A stretch of DNA of 64,000 bases from Pseudomonas fulva NBRC 16637 = DSM 17717 (GCF_000730565.1 NZ_BBIQ01000019.1:1-64000); one strand, 5' to 3'; counted from the stretch's first letter, positions 32,170 through 41,159 are shown. Numbers and translations are program-made. Notes: generated from the letters alone by a model not told the origin.

Positions 32170-33231
32170 TCATTCCATCTCGATGATCACCTGCTCCTGC
32201 CACATCTGCGGCAGCTTCTTGGAGGTCGCTTCCCACACCTCGGCGTTCTTGATCGGCTGCGCAGGCGCATATTGCTCGTTGGGCAGCAATTTGGCCTGCA
32301 CATCTTCCGGCAACTTCAGGTGCTCGGCGCGGATCGGGCGTGCATGCCCCTTGGCCAAGTTGATCTGCCCGGCATCGCTGAAGATGTATTCACGCGTCAG
32401 CTTCGCGGCATTGGGGTGTTTTGCGTACTTGTTGATGATGGTGGTGTAGCCCGAGGTGATCGAGCCGTCCGATGGGATCAGCACTTCGAAGCGCTTGGGG
32501 TCGATCTGATCGCGGTAGCTCAAGCCATTGAAGTCCCAGACCACGCCCACTTCCACCTCGCCCTTTTCCAGGGTCTGGATGGTCGGGTTAGCCAGAGAAA
32601 GGCGCTTTTGCTGGGCCAGCTTGGTGAACAGTTGCAGGCCTGGGGCCACGTTGCTCTCATCGCCCTTGTAGGCGATGGCGGCGGCCAGCACACCATTGGC
32701 GGCCTGGGCGGCGGTGCCGACATCACCGATGGCCACCTTGTACGTGCCGCGCTCCAGGTCGTGCCAGGTCTTGGGCCGCTCTGACTCCTTGACCAGGTCC
32801 TTGTTGATGATGAACGCGATGGTGCCGGTGTAGGCCAGCGCCCAATGGCCGTCCTTGTCCTTGGCCCACTCTGGCACCTGGTCCCAGGTGCTTGGCTTGT
32901 ACGGCTGGCTTACGCCCTTGGCGATGGCGATGGGTCCGAACGCTGCGCCCACATCGCCGATGTCGGCACTGGCGTTGTCTTTCTCCGCCTCGAACTTGGC
33001 GATTTCCTGCGCCGAACTCATGTCGGTGTCGCTGTGCTTGAGCCCGTACTTGCTGGCCAGGTCCTGCCAGGTGTCCTTCCAGTTGGCCCAGGCGTCGGGC
33101 ATGCCCACGCTGTTGACCATGCCTTCCTTGCGGGCGGCATCCTCCAGTGCCTTGAGGTCATCTGCGGCCATGGCCGACGTGCAGAACGCGATTGCCGAAC
33201 CGAGCAGTGACGCCATGAACAACTTTTTCAT
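32170..33231 (-). CDS. ABC transporter substrate-binding protein
   Basis: From the ATG at 33231 (AAGGAG upstream) the product has 353 residues with a signal peptide ending at AMAA (about residue 22). The chain is a class-II periplasmic binding protein of the PotD/FbpA/PhnS cluster, with the typical GVVWDFNGLSYRDQ and GYTTIINKYAKHP segments lining the second lobe. It heads the operon; a 150-bp gap with GC-rich potential hairpins separates it from the next gene, which could reduce downstream expression relative to this abundant protein. Ligand is probably an organophosphorus compound, judged by the neighbours. Confidence 0.9.
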   Translation of the reverse strand: MKKLFMASLLGSAIAFCTSAMAADDLKALEDAARKEGMVNSVGMPDAWANWKDTWQDLASKYGLKHSDTDMSSAQEIAKFEAEKDNASADIGDVGAAFGPIAIAKGVSQPYKPSTWDQVPEWAKDKDGHWALAYTGTIAFIINKDLVKESERPKTWHDLERGTYKVAIGDVGTAAQAANGVLAAAIAYKGDESNVAPGLQLFTKLAQQKRLSLANPTIQTLEKGEVEVGVVWDFNGLSYRDQIDPKRFEVLIPSDGSITSGYTTIINKYAKHPNAAKLTREYIFSDAGQINLAKGHARPIRAEHLKLPEDVQAKLLPNEQYAPAQPIKNAEVWEATSKKLPQMWQEQVIIEME

Positions 33232-33556
33232 CCGTAGCTCCTTGGGTGGGTGCATCGACCGAACGCTGTTGTGTATGAAGCCGTTGTCTGCAGCCTTGGT
33301 CTAGGTCAGCAAACCTTGAGCCAAGGTAGGCCGGTAGCGTGACAATTTGATGTAGCCCCAGGTCCAGCTGCCTGATCGCGGCCTCTGGCAATACAGCGTA
33401 GACCACCTGCGAGCGGGGCTTCACAAGGCCTGGCCCGTTTCTGGCAGCACCAGCCGGGCAGTCTTGTCACGGGATGTTCATCAGCCCTGCCTAGGCTTGT
33501 ATCCAGTACCCCGTGCCCTGTAGTGGGGCTGGCCTAGTCCAGATAGGTAACCTTTG
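33232..33556. other. Divergent control region of the ABC operon and GntR gene
   Basis: About 325 bp between the divergent binding-protein and GntR genes. It contains an inverted repeat ACCTTG-AGC-CAAGGT (33313-33327) and recurring CTAGG/CCTAG motifs near 33300, 33490 and 33530. No gene is supported here. The regulator probably binds within this interval. Confidence 0.45.
33313..33327. promoter_or_regulatory. Candidate operator in the GntR/ABC control region
   Basis: A 6-bp perfect inverted repeat (ACCTTG / CAAGGT, 3-nt spacer) about 85 bp upstream of the binding-protein start. A further CCTTGG lies just upstream. Assignment to the GntR protein is a guess from position. Confidence 0.3.
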
Positions 33557-34270
33557 ATGCAGCCGATGCCCCCGCGCGCGGTAACAGCCATCTGTAACGC
33601 CCTTGAGGAGCAGATCGAACACGGCCTTTTGGCGCCTGGCGGCAAGCTGCCTGCCGAACGCCGGCTCAGCGAACTCTTCGCCACCACGCGCATCACCCTG
33701 CGCGAAGCGTTGGTGCAGTTGGAGGCAAGGGGGTTGATCTATCGCGAGGAGCGGCGGGGCTGGTTCGTCGCCCCCGAACGCTTGAGCTATGACCTCATCG
33801 CGCGCAGCCACTTTCATGCAATGGTGCGTGAGCAGGGGCGGGCCGCCAGTACCGAGTTGCTGTCGGCTCGGCTGCAGCCGGCGTCGGCGGCCATTTGCGC
33901 GCGGTTGCAACTGCCGGCGTTGTCCAGTGTGGTGCGCATCTGCAGGCTCAGGCGCATCGACGGCAGGGCGGTGCTGTACGCCGAGCACTACCTCAACCCG
34001 CGTTACTTTCCGGCCATCCTCGAGCACGACCTGGCCCAGTCATTGACCGAAATCTACGCGCGCCAGTACGGTCTGCACTACGGGCAGGTGTGCTTCGAGA
34101 TCCTGCCCACCGCATTGCCCGTGCAGGCGGCCGGTGCGTTGAAGGTGTCAGCAGGCAGCCCTGGGCTGCAAATCACCCGGGTCAACAGCGACCAGCAGGG
34201 GCAACTGATCGACTGCGACCTTGAATACTGGCGCCATGACGCCATCTGCGTCAGGGCACAGGCAGGCTAG
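33557..34270 (+). CDS. GntR/UTRA-family regulator (PhnR-like position)
   Basis: I use the ATG at 33557; a TTG immediately before it is also in frame. The 237-residue protein has an N-terminal winged HTH (about residues 8-72, with LPAERRLSELFATTRITLRE) and a UTRA effector domain to the C-terminus. It is divergent from the importer operon, the same arrangement as PhnR next to phnSTUV for 2-aminoethylphosphonate in Salmonella, so it probably represses the operon until ligand binds. The UTRA domain often binds a phosphorylated or carboxylated small molecule. Confidence 0.88.
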   Translation: MQPMPPRAVTAICNALEEQIEHGLLAPGGKLPAERRLSELFATTRITLREALVQLEARGLIYREERRGWFVAPERLSYDLIARSHFHAMVREQGRAASTELLSARLQPASAAICARLQLPALSSVVRICRLRRIDGRAVLYAEHYLNPRYFPAILEHDLAQSLTEIYARQYGLHYGQVCFEILPTALPVQAAGALKVSAGSPGLQITRVNSDQQGQLIDCDLEYWRHDAICVRAQAG

Positions 34271-34323
34271 CCGGGCGGCCTCTTGAGGGCGCCAGCGAGG
34301 ACGCGATCCATGGCCAACCGGCT

Positions 34324-36477
34324 TCAACCGGACGGCTCGGTTTGTGTCATGGCGCCTGCGCCGGCCGTTACCACCTGCACCGACAACCTGGGCGTTGCCA
34401 AGTCCAGCCCAGCTTCGTCGAGCTGGCGCTTGAGTGCCAGGTTGAAGGCCCGCGACACTTCCCACTGCTTGATCGGCGCCGTCTTGAAGCGTGCCCGCAA
34501 CACCGCTGAACCCGACTCGAAGCTCTCCACCCCTTGCAGTTCCAGCGGCGACCAGATGTTGCGGCGCATCAGCGGATCGCTGCGCAGCTTCTGACCGACC
34601 TCGCGCACCAGTGTGATCGCCTGGTCGATGTTCATGTTGTAGGGGATCGCCACGCGGAAGATCGCATAGCCGAATTCGCGGGAGTAGTTCTTGATGCTCT
34701 TGATTTCGCTGAAAGGAATGGTGTGCACGATGCCATCGATGTCCCGCAGACGCACGGTGCGGATGGTCAGGCCTTCCACCGTGCCCAGGTGGCCGCCGAC
34801 ATCCACGTAGTCGTCGATGGCCAGGGAGTCCTCGATGATGATGAACAGCCCGGTGATCAGGTCGGCCACCAGCGACTGGGCGCCGAAGCCGATCGCCAGG
34901 CCGATGACACCGGCACCGGCCAGCAGCGGCGTCACGTTCATGCCCATGTTGGCCAGGGCGACGATCACCGCGATGATGAAGATGAACACGAACATCACGT
35001 TGCGGATCAACGGCATCATGGTCTGCGCCCGGGCGTTGGCCATGCCGCGGCGCGAGCGGACCAGCGCATGGTGTACCGCCGTGTCCGCCAGGATCCACAC
35101 CAGCCACGCGACAATCAGCGTCCCTGCCAGGCCCATCAGGCGCAGGCTGATGTCATGCCCGTCGCCTTCGGCGAAGCTGATCATCGACAGCCCCCATACC
35201 CGAAGGCCCAGTTCGATGAACACCAGCCAGATGAACAGGTGGACCAACAAGTAGCCAAAGTTGCGCAGCCGCTCGGCGTACACCGCATGGCGCTTGCCGG
35301 CGCGCTTGGGGTTGGCAGCGTGGCGGCGCACCAGGCCATTGAGCACCATGCACACCACCACCAGCACCGTGCACATCAGTGACTGGCGAAGCGCCGTGCT
35401 GGTATCACCGGCCGAAACGAAAGTGGCGAACAGCGAGATGGCCACCAGAATCAGCGCCGGAATGAACCAGAAACTGCCCAGGATCTCGATGGTGTCGCTC
35501 AGGGTTCGTCGCGTCAGGCGGCGCGACAGGGGTTGATTGCGAATCAGGTGGGCAATCGGCCGGCGAAAACGCAGGATGAACAGGCCGGTGCACACTGCGG
35601 CGACGACGTTGGCCAGGGTTGCCACCCCATGGGCCAGGTGTATGCCCAGCGCAGCGGTGAGGCGCGGGTCGCTCATGGCCTCGCCGAAGGCGGCAAAGCT
35701 GCCGATCAGCCACAAGGGCCGGAATGCACGGTGGCGCAGGATGTGCAATGCCCGGTGGCGGTGCGGGCCGTCCAGCAGGGAAAACGCGATCACGCAGATG
35801 GCCGAGAAGCAGGTGCCGACCACCAGGGCATACGCCAGCACCATGGCCAGCGATTTACCCAGCGACGGGGGCAGTACGAAGCTCAGGTACACCGTGAACA
35901 CCAGCGCGACCAACCAGGGGCCCAGCTTGCGCAGGGCGAAGCGGACCAGGTCCCAGGTGCGAGGATGCTGGGGCAGTTCTTCGCTCAGGCCGAATCGCAG
36001 GCGGACCCGATGGCCCACCCAGTTGAACGCGAACGCCAGTACGCTCCACACCGCGATAACCGCAGCAAAGCCGAACAGGATCGCGGGCCATTGATGAACG
36101 GGCACCATCAAGGCCGCCAGTTCTTCCTGGGCCTGGTCGATTTCCATGCCCCAGCGCTGGAACGGGTTGGCTTCCCCGGTGAACTGCTTTTCGAAATCGT
36201 GCAGGGCGCCACCGATCAAGCCGAGCACGCCTTGCTCAACGCTCGGTTGCGACTTTTGCGTGGCGTCGCGCAGCTTTTTCAGGTCGGCCAGGAGTTTGGC
36301 ACGCTGCTGGTCGTTCTCCAGGCTCTTGATCACCTCGTCCAGGGATTTGCCCAGCGGCTCGGAAGCCTCGGGCTGGGCGGGGGCACTGGAACCCAGAAGG
36401 CCGGGCAGGCCTGCTGCGTGTGCAGAACCTATGAACAGCAACAGCACAACAAACAGGTAACGCAGAAGGGCAGGCAC
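34324..36477 (-). CDS. MscS-family mechanosensitive channel, YbiO type
   Basis: The 717-residue protein has a signal peptide (about 1-21), a periplasmic helical region (about 30-130), many membrane helices (about 135-500) and the C-terminal MscS core. The pore-lining helix is in the stretch MGMNVTPLLAGAGVIGLAIG, followed by the beta domain with DDYVDVGGHLGTVEGLTIRTVRLRD (seen in part as GTVEGLTIRTVRLRD). It opens under membrane tension to release solutes on osmotic downshock. The large N-terminal part matches E. coli YbiO rather than MscS. It is convergent with the GntR gene. Confidence 0.92.
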   Translation of the reverse strand: MPALLRYLFVVLLLFIGSAHAAGLPGLLGSSAPAQPEASEPLGKSLDEVIKSLENDQQRAKLLADLKKLRDATQKSQPSVEQGVLGLIGGALHDFEKQFTGEANPFQRWGMEIDQAQEELAALMVPVHQWPAILFGFAAVIAVWSVLAFAFNWVGHRVRLRFGLSEELPQHPRTWDLVRFALRKLGPWLVALVFTVYLSFVLPPSLGKSLAMVLAYALVVGTCFSAICVIAFSLLDGPHRHRALHILRHRAFRPLWLIGSFAAFGEAMSDPRLTAALGIHLAHGVATLANVVAAVCTGLFILRFRRPIAHLIRNQPLSRRLTRRTLSDTIEILGSFWFIPALILVAISLFATFVSAGDTSTALRQSLMCTVLVVVCMVLNGLVRRHAANPKRAGKRHAVYAERLRNFGYLLVHLFIWLVFIELGLRVWGLSMISFAEGDGHDISLRLMGLAGTLIVAWLVWILADTAVHHALVRSRRGMANARAQTMMPLIRNVMFVFIFIIAVIVALANMGMNVTPLLAGAGVIGLAIGFGAQSLVADLITGLFIIIEDSLAIDDYVDVGGHLGTVEGLTIRTVRLRDIDGIVHTIPFSEIKSIKNYSREFGYAIFRVAIPYNMNIDQAITLVREVGQKLRSDPLMRRNIWSPLELQGVESFESGSAVLRARFKTAPIKQWEVSRAFNLALKRQLDEAGLDLATPRLSVQVVTAGAGAMTQTEPSG

Positions 36478-36521
36478 GGGCAGATCTACCTCAGGTCAAA
36501 CGATTGCCCGAGTGTAGAGGT

Positions 36522-36689
36522 TTATGACGGCAGTTTCTCCAGGATCTTCCAGCAGGTCAGGCCGAAGATGCCCAGGGTGCCCACCCACATCATCAGCACG
36601 CCAACATCGCGCTCGCGCAGGCCGAACCCGAGGGTCAGCAACAACAGCGATGCGCAGACGGGAATCAGCAGGGCCAGGAAGGGTGACAT
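36522..36689 (-). CDS. 55-residue two-helix membrane protein
   Basis: This short gene begins with an ATG at 36689, with AAGGA nine bases upstream, and ends with TAA. The 55 residues form two hydrophobic helices (about 2-21, LALLIPVCASLLLLTLGFG, and about 30-46, VLMMWVGTLGIFGLTCW) joined by the charged turn LRERDVG, and end in a basic/acidic tail (KILEKLPS). There is no lipobox. Codon use is like that of its neighbours. It lies 44 bp upstream of the channel gene on the same strand and could be cotranscribed with it, making a small accessory subunit a possibility. Confidence 0.75.
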   Translation of the reverse strand: MSPFLALLIPVCASLLLLTLGFGLRERDVGVLMMWVGTLGIFGLTCWKILEKLPS

Positions 36690-36831
36690 GGCGACAGTCC
36701 TTTGCAGTGAGACATGCCCTTAGCATAGTCGCTAACCCCCGGCCTGGCCTGCTGGAAGCGGACTCGTCGGCCATGTACAGCAGCGCGGCCTGTTGGCGCC
36801 GGGTGTGTAGCACCCCGGCGCCCCGCGTGGC

Positions 36832-38121
36832 TCACGGCAAGTCGTGGCTGCGGTAGAACGCTGTCAGGACCTTCACCAAGTGCGCCAGGTCATGGCTGCC
36901 GCACAGCTCGCGGATGGAGTGCATGGCGAAGGTCGGCAGCCCGATGTCGACCGTCCGCACGCCAAGGTGACTGGCCGCAATGGGCCCTATGGTCGAGCCA
37001 CAGCCCATGTCGCTGCGTACCACGAAGCTCTGCACCGGTACTTCTTCGGCCATGCACAAGTGGCGGAAGAAGCCGGCGGTTTCGCTGTTGGTGGCGTAGC
37101 GCTGGTTGTTGTTCACCTTGATCACCGGCCCTGCGTTGAGTTTCGGGCCGTGGTTGCCGTCGTGCTTGTCGGCGTAGTTCGGATGCACGCCATGGGCATT
37201 GTCGGCCGAGACCATCAACGAGCGCTGGATGGTGCGCACGTAGGCGTCACCGTCGGGCAACAGGCGCTGCAACGTCTGCTCGAGCATCGGCCCGTCGGCG
37301 CCGCAGGCCGAGCTGCTGCCGACTTCCTCGTGGTCATTGCACACCAGGATGCAGGTTTCATCGCTGTCAGCGGCCAGCAGGGCCTGCAGCCCGGCGTAGC
37401 ACGACAGCAGGTTGTCCAGGCGGGCGCCGGCAATGAAGTCGCCATTGAGCCCGATCTGCGCGGCGTCCTGGGTGTCGTAGAAACTCAGCTCGTAGTCCAG
37501 CACCACGTCGGCGTTGAGTTGGTGCTCGCGTGCCAGTTGCTCGGTCAGCAGTGCGCGAAAGTCGATGCGCTCGTCACCGGCCACCTGGGCCAGGATCGGT
37601 GGCAGTTCGGTCTGCGGGTTGATATGCCAGCCATCGTTGGCGGTACGGTTGAGGTGGATGGCCAGGTTGGGGATGACGGCGATCGGCAACTTGAAGTCGA
37701 TCAGCTGGCTTTCCACCTTGCCGTCACGGCGGTAGGTGACCCGCCCCGCCAGCGACAGGTCGCGGTCGAACCACGGCGCCAGCAGGGCACCGCCATACAC
37801 TTCCACGCCCAGTTGCAAGAAGCCCTGGCGCTGCAGTTCCGGCTGCGGCTTGACCCGCAGGCAGGGGCTATCGGTGTGGGCGCCGACCATGCGGATGCCG
37901 TTGAGCAGCGGCGCCTGCCTGCCCATCTTGATCGCGATGATCGAGGAATCGTTGCGGGTGACGTAATAGCGCCCGCCCGACACGACGGACCAGCTCTCGC
38001 GTTCGTCCAGGCGCTGGTAACCAGCGGCCTCCAGGCGCAGGGCCAGGCTGGCAGTAGCGTGGAAGGGAGTAGGGGAGGCCTTCAGAAAATCGATCAGGCC
38101 TGCATTGAGTACATCGCGCAT
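36832..38121 (-). CDS. apeB: M18-family aminopeptidase ApeB
   Basis: The 429-residue cytoplasmic metalloaminopeptidase has the M18 metal-site motifs in order: VGAHTDSPCLRVKP (first His/Asp), the bridging Asp in ARLDNLLSCY, the Glu pair in CNDHEEVGS, a further Asp in LMVSADNAH and the final His in TFAMHSIRELCG. Members form dodecamers and remove N-terminal acidic or neutral residues from peptides. Length matches the family. It is transcribed alone, 142 bp from the small membrane protein gene and 212 bp from rluA. Confidence 0.95.
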   Translation of the reverse strand: MRDVLNAGLIDFLKASPTPFHATASLALRLEAAGYQRLDERESWSVVSGGRYYVTRNDSSIIAIKMGRQAPLLNGIRMVGAHTDSPCLRVKPQPELQRQGFLQLGVEVYGGALLAPWFDRDLSLAGRVTYRRDGKVESQLIDFKLPIAVIPNLAIHLNRTANDGWHINPQTELPPILAQVAGDERIDFRALLTEQLAREHQLNADVVLDYELSFYDTQDAAQIGLNGDFIAGARLDNLLSCYAGLQALLAADSDETCILVCNDHEEVGSSSACGADGPMLEQTLQRLLPDGDAYVRTIQRSLMVSADNAHGVHPNYADKHDGNHGPKLNAGPVIKVNNNQRYATNSETAGFFRHLCMAEEVPVQSFVVRSDMGCGSTIGPIAASHLGVRTVDIGLPTFAMHSIRELCGSHDLAHLVKVLTAFYRSHDLP

Positions 38122-38333
38122 AGTTCACTCCAGACAGCAGTGGCGCGAGTTTAGCGTATTGAGTCGCCGAGCGGTGTCGGGCTGTGGGTTGTGCGGTTGG
38201 CCAGGCGACAGTTGTTGCGAAGGTATAGCGCAGGCTCCAGGCCGCACTGTGGCCCCAGTGCTTCGGCTCGCATTACAGCTCGTCAGGGCAGGGCCAGCAG
38301 CGCTCGTGGACTGCTAGCCACAGCCACACCCCA

Positions 38334-38969
38334 TCAAAACGGTGCCGGGCACTCGAATCTGAGGCGTTCACCGGACACCGGGTGGGTAAAGCTGAGCATC
38401 GATGCATGCAGGCACAGCCGCTCGTGGGCGGCCAAGGCCTGGGGGTTGGCATACAGCCGATCACCCAGCAGCGGGTGGCCGATCGATAGCATGTGCACAC
38501 GCAGTTGGTGCGAGCGGCCTGTGATCGGCGTCAGCTCCACACGGCAATACTCGCCGCAACGTTCCACCACCCGCCAGAACGTCAGCGCATGCTTGCCTTG
38601 TTCATGATCCACGACGTGGCGTGGCTTGGTAGGTGGGTCATACCGCAGTGGCAGGTCGATGCTGCCGCTGTCCAGGGCCGGCTGCCCCCAACACAGGGCG
38701 GTGTAGGCCTTTTCGGTTTCCCGGTCATGGAACTGGCGCGACAGCTCGCGGTGGCTGTCGGCATCGCGGGCCAGCAGGATGATGCCCGAGGTTTCCCAGT
38801 CCAGGCGATGCACGATCAGCGCATCGGGATAGCCGTTTTCCTGAAGGCGGGTGATCAGGCAATCCTTGTTGTCGTCAGCTCTGCCCGGGACCGACAGCAG
38901 CAGCGTCGGCTTGTTGATCACCAGGATGGCGGCGTCTTCGTGAAGGATCTGGAGGGTGGACAGCGGCAT
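38334..38969 (-). CDS. rluA: RluA-family pseudouridine synthase
   Basis: From the ATG at 38969 the product has 211 residues, the size of RluA; the longer frame to 39017 runs into the REP pair upstream. The catalytic Asp is in HRLDWETSG (about residue 64), with the family motifs GRxHQLRVHM (seen as GRSHQLRVHM) and GDRLY downstream. There is no S4 domain, as in RluA, which modifies U746 of 23S rRNA and U32 of several tRNAs. It lies downstream of minE on the same strand, separated by a REP pair, an order conserved in pseudomonads. Confidence 0.92.
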   Translation of the reverse strand: MPLSTLQILHEDAAILVINKPTLLLSVPGRADDNKDCLITRLQENGYPDALIVHRLDWETSGIILLARDADSHRELSRQFHDRETEKAYTALCWGQPALDSGSIDLPLRYDPPTKPRHVVDHEQGKHALTFWRVVERCGEYCRVELTPITGRSHQLRVHMLSIGHPLLGDRLYANPQALAAHERLCLHASMLSFTHPVSGERLRFECPAPF

Positions 38970-39002
38970 TGCGTGGTCTCTGTTGAATCGGGAGAAAAAA
39001 GC

Positions 39003-39104
39003 GGGGCTGTGCTGCAACCCATACGCGGCAAGGCCGCTCCTACAGTGGAACGCGATCCCTTGTCGGAGCGGCCTCGTGCCGCGAATGGGCTACAGCGCAG
39101 CCCC
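39003..39104. repeat. Inverted REP pair (BIME-like) between minE and rluA
   Basis: A roughly 102-bp imperfect palindrome. The left half (GGGGCTGTGCTGCA, CGCGGCA, GGCCGCTCCTACA) is repeated in reverse complement in the right half (TGTCGGAGCGGCC, GTGCCGCG, GCGCAGCCCC). The GGCCGCTCCTAC core recurs in the REP units near 56390 and 56540. It can fold into a long hairpin in a minCDE-rluA transcript. Confidence 0.75.
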
Positions 39105-39118
39105 GGCTCTTGGCCGGA

Positions 39119-39373
39119 TCAGCGATCCGGCAGGGTGATGTTCAGCTCCAGAATGGAGCAGCTGCCCTGGTTTTCCAGCTCGATATGCACATCGTCATTG
39201 CCGATGTTCACATACTTGCGAATCACTTCCAGCAGTTCCTTCTGCAACTCGGGCAGATAGTCCGGTTCGCTGCGTTGTCCGCGCTCGTGCGCCACGATGA
39301 TCTGTAGACGCTCTTTCGCCACCGACGCGCTGGTCTGTTTCTGTCTGCCACGAAAGAAGTCAAAAAGGTTCAT
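39119..39373 (-). CDS. minE: Cell-division topological specificity factor MinE
   Basis: The 84-residue protein has the N-terminal membrane-targeting and MinD-stimulating segment (MNLFDFFRGRQKQTSASVAKERLQIIV, of which NLFDFF is the amphipathic start) and the C-terminal dimerisation domain ending ELNITLPDR. MinE triggers MinD ATP hydrolysis and drives pole-to-pole oscillation. It starts 3 bp after minD. Confidence 0.98.
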   Translation of the reverse strand: MNLFDFFRGRQKQTSASVAKERLQIIVAHERGQRSEPDYLPELQKELLEVIRKYVNIGNDDVHIELENQGSCSILELNITLPDR

Positions 39374-39376
39374 GGT

Positions 39377-40189
39377 TTATTTGCTCCCGAAAATGCGCTC
39401 GAAGAATCCCTTCTTCTGTACATCGATGAAGCGCATCGGCTTCTCTTTGCCCAGCAGGCGGTCGACTGCGTCACTGTACGCCTGGCCGGCATCGCTCTGG
39501 TCATCGAGAATGACCGGGATACCCTGGTTGGATGCCTTGAGCACCGCCTGCGATTCGGGAATCACGCCCTTGAGCTTGATCGAGAGAATCTCTTCCACGT
39601 CGGCCACGCTCAGCATTTCGCCCTTGACGACGCGCTCGGGGTGGTAGCGAGTGATCAACAGGTGCTCCTTGATCGGCTCCTCGCCGTTTTCCGAGCGGCG
39701 CGACTTGCTCGACAGGATGCCCAGCATGCGGTCGGAGTCACGGACCGAAGACACTTCGGGGTTGGTGACCACGATGGCCTCGTCGGCGAAATACATGGCC
39801 AGGTGGGCACCTTTCTCGATACCGGCCGGCGAGTCGCAGATCACGTACTCGAACTGCTCCTTGAGGTCCATCAGGACTTTCTCGACGCCTTCCTGAGTAA
39901 GCGCGTCCTTGTCACGGGTCTGGCTGGCCGCCAGCACGTACAGGTTTTCCAGGCGCTTGTCCTTGATCAGGGCTTGTTGCAGGTTGGCTTCGCCATTGAC
40001 CACGTTGACGAAGTCGTACACCACGCGGCGTTCGCAGCCCATGATCAGGTCGAGGTTACGCAGGCCCACGTCGAAGTCGACGATAACCGTCTTGTGGCCA
40101 CGCAGTGCGAGGCCGGTACCGATGGCGGCGCTGGTGGTGGTCTTGCCCACACCCCCTTTGCCGGAAGTAACCACGAGAATCTTGGCCAA
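39377..40189 (-). CDS. minD: Septum-site determining ATPase MinD
   Basis: The 270-residue ParA/MRP-type ATPase begins with the deviant Walker A GKGGVGKTT (about residues 10-18), followed by a switch Asp in VDFDVGLRNLD and a DSPAGIEKGA segment. The C-terminal amphipathic helix (FFERIFGSK) is the membrane anchor. MinD recruits MinC to the membrane and is released by MinE. It is the middle gene of minC-minD-minE; 100 bp separate it from minC, so an internal promoter is possible. Confidence 0.98.
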   Translation of the reverse strand: MAKILVVTSGKGGVGKTTTSAAIGTGLALRGHKTVIVDFDVGLRNLDLIMGCERRVVYDFVNVVNGEANLQQALIKDKRLENLYVLAASQTRDKDALTQEGVEKVLMDLKEQFEYVICDSPAGIEKGAHLAMYFADEAIVVTNPEVSSVRDSDRMLGILSSKSRRSENGEEPIKEHLLITRYHPERVVKGEMLSVADVEEILSIKLKGVIPESQAVLKASNQGIPVILDDQSDAGQAYSDAVDRLLGKEKPMRFIDVQKKGFFERIFGSK

Positions 40190-40289
40190 GGTGTTTCACC
40201 CCTAAAATGATCGGGACGCAAGTCCCTGCAAATAACTGAAATAACGGCAACGATAAAAAAGTTGCTCTAAAAATGCTGGCAAGTATCCG

Positions 40290-41048
40290 TTAAAGACGGG
40301 TGATGTTCAACACGTCGCCAGACAGGCTGACTTGTACGCCCGCCCCCCACAAAGGATCGCGGCGCAAGTCTTCGCACACTTTGTACTGGCCGGCAATGGA
40401 GACCATTTCGGCGGTCATCTGCTGGCAGAAGATACGCGCCTTGGTATTGCCCTTGATACCTGCCAGGGCACGGCCACGCATGGCGCCGTACACATGGATG
40501 TTGCCATCGGCAAGAAGTTCCGCACCCGGGCTGACCGAGGCGGTGACCACCAGGTCCCCCCCTTGGGCATAGATCTGCTGGCCGCCACGTACCGGAGCGG
40601 TGATGATGCGCGTGGGGCGCACCTCAGGTTCGAGTACCGGTGGCGGGGCAGGGGCCGGCTCGGGTTTCTTGGCCTCGGGCTCGGGTTCCAGTGGCCGCTC
40701 GCGGGCGCCGGACGGGGGCAGCACTGGCAGATCGATGGCGATGGCCGCGGCAATGTCCTCGATGCGGTTGGCGCGGATGGCCAGGGTCCGCAGGCCATGG
40801 TGGCGGCAAATCCGCATCAAACCAGGCAAGTCGACCGCGCCTTCGCCGGCCGGCAGCTTGTCCAGCGCCAGCACCAACGGCGTGTTACTGAAGAAGTTCG
40901 GCGCTTGCGCCACTTTGGCCGCCAACTGGCGATCGAGGGCTTCAAGGTCGTTGCGCGCCAGTTCCAGAACGGTAATGGCAAGCATGCTGCCCTTGAGCTG
41001 GAACACGGAGGGGGTGTCGGGGGTGTGGTTTGGGCTCATGGTCTGCAT
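40290..41048 (-). CDS. minC: Septum-site determining protein MinC
   Basis: I use the ATG at 41048 (MQTMSPNHTPD), giving 252 residues; a second ATG three codons later at 41039 is also possible, while the upstream frame to 41141 crosses the lpxL promoter. The N-terminal FtsZ-inhibiting domain covers about residues 15-110; a Pro/Glu-rich linker (about 120-150, EPEPEAKKPEPAPAPPP) follows; the C-terminal beta-helix (about 150-250) with GGQQIYAQGGDLVVTASVSPGAE, seen in part as GGDLVVTASVSPGAE, binds MinD and dimerises. It blocks Z-ring assembly away from midcell. Confidence 0.96.
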   Translation of the reverse strand: MQTMSPNHTPDTPSVFQLKGSMLAITVLELARNDLEALDRQLAAKVAQAPNFFSNTPLVLALDKLPAGEGAVDLPGLMRICRHHGLRTLAIRANRIEDIAAAIAIDLPVLPPSGARERPLEPEPEAKKPEPAPAPPPVLEPEVRPTRIITAPVRGGQQIYAQGGDLVVTASVSPGAELLADGNIHVYGAMRGRALAGIKGNTKARIFCQQMTAEMVSIAGQYKVCEDLRRDPLWGAGVQVSLSGDVLNITRL

Positions 41049-41159
41049 AGACGGCTTGTTGCGGAAAAAGTGCCCTGACTTATAACGATAAGACCGGTTG
41101 CCCGCAACATGAGCCGATCCGTTGTAGAATGCGCGGCCCATGTCTTGCTGGAAGCTTCA

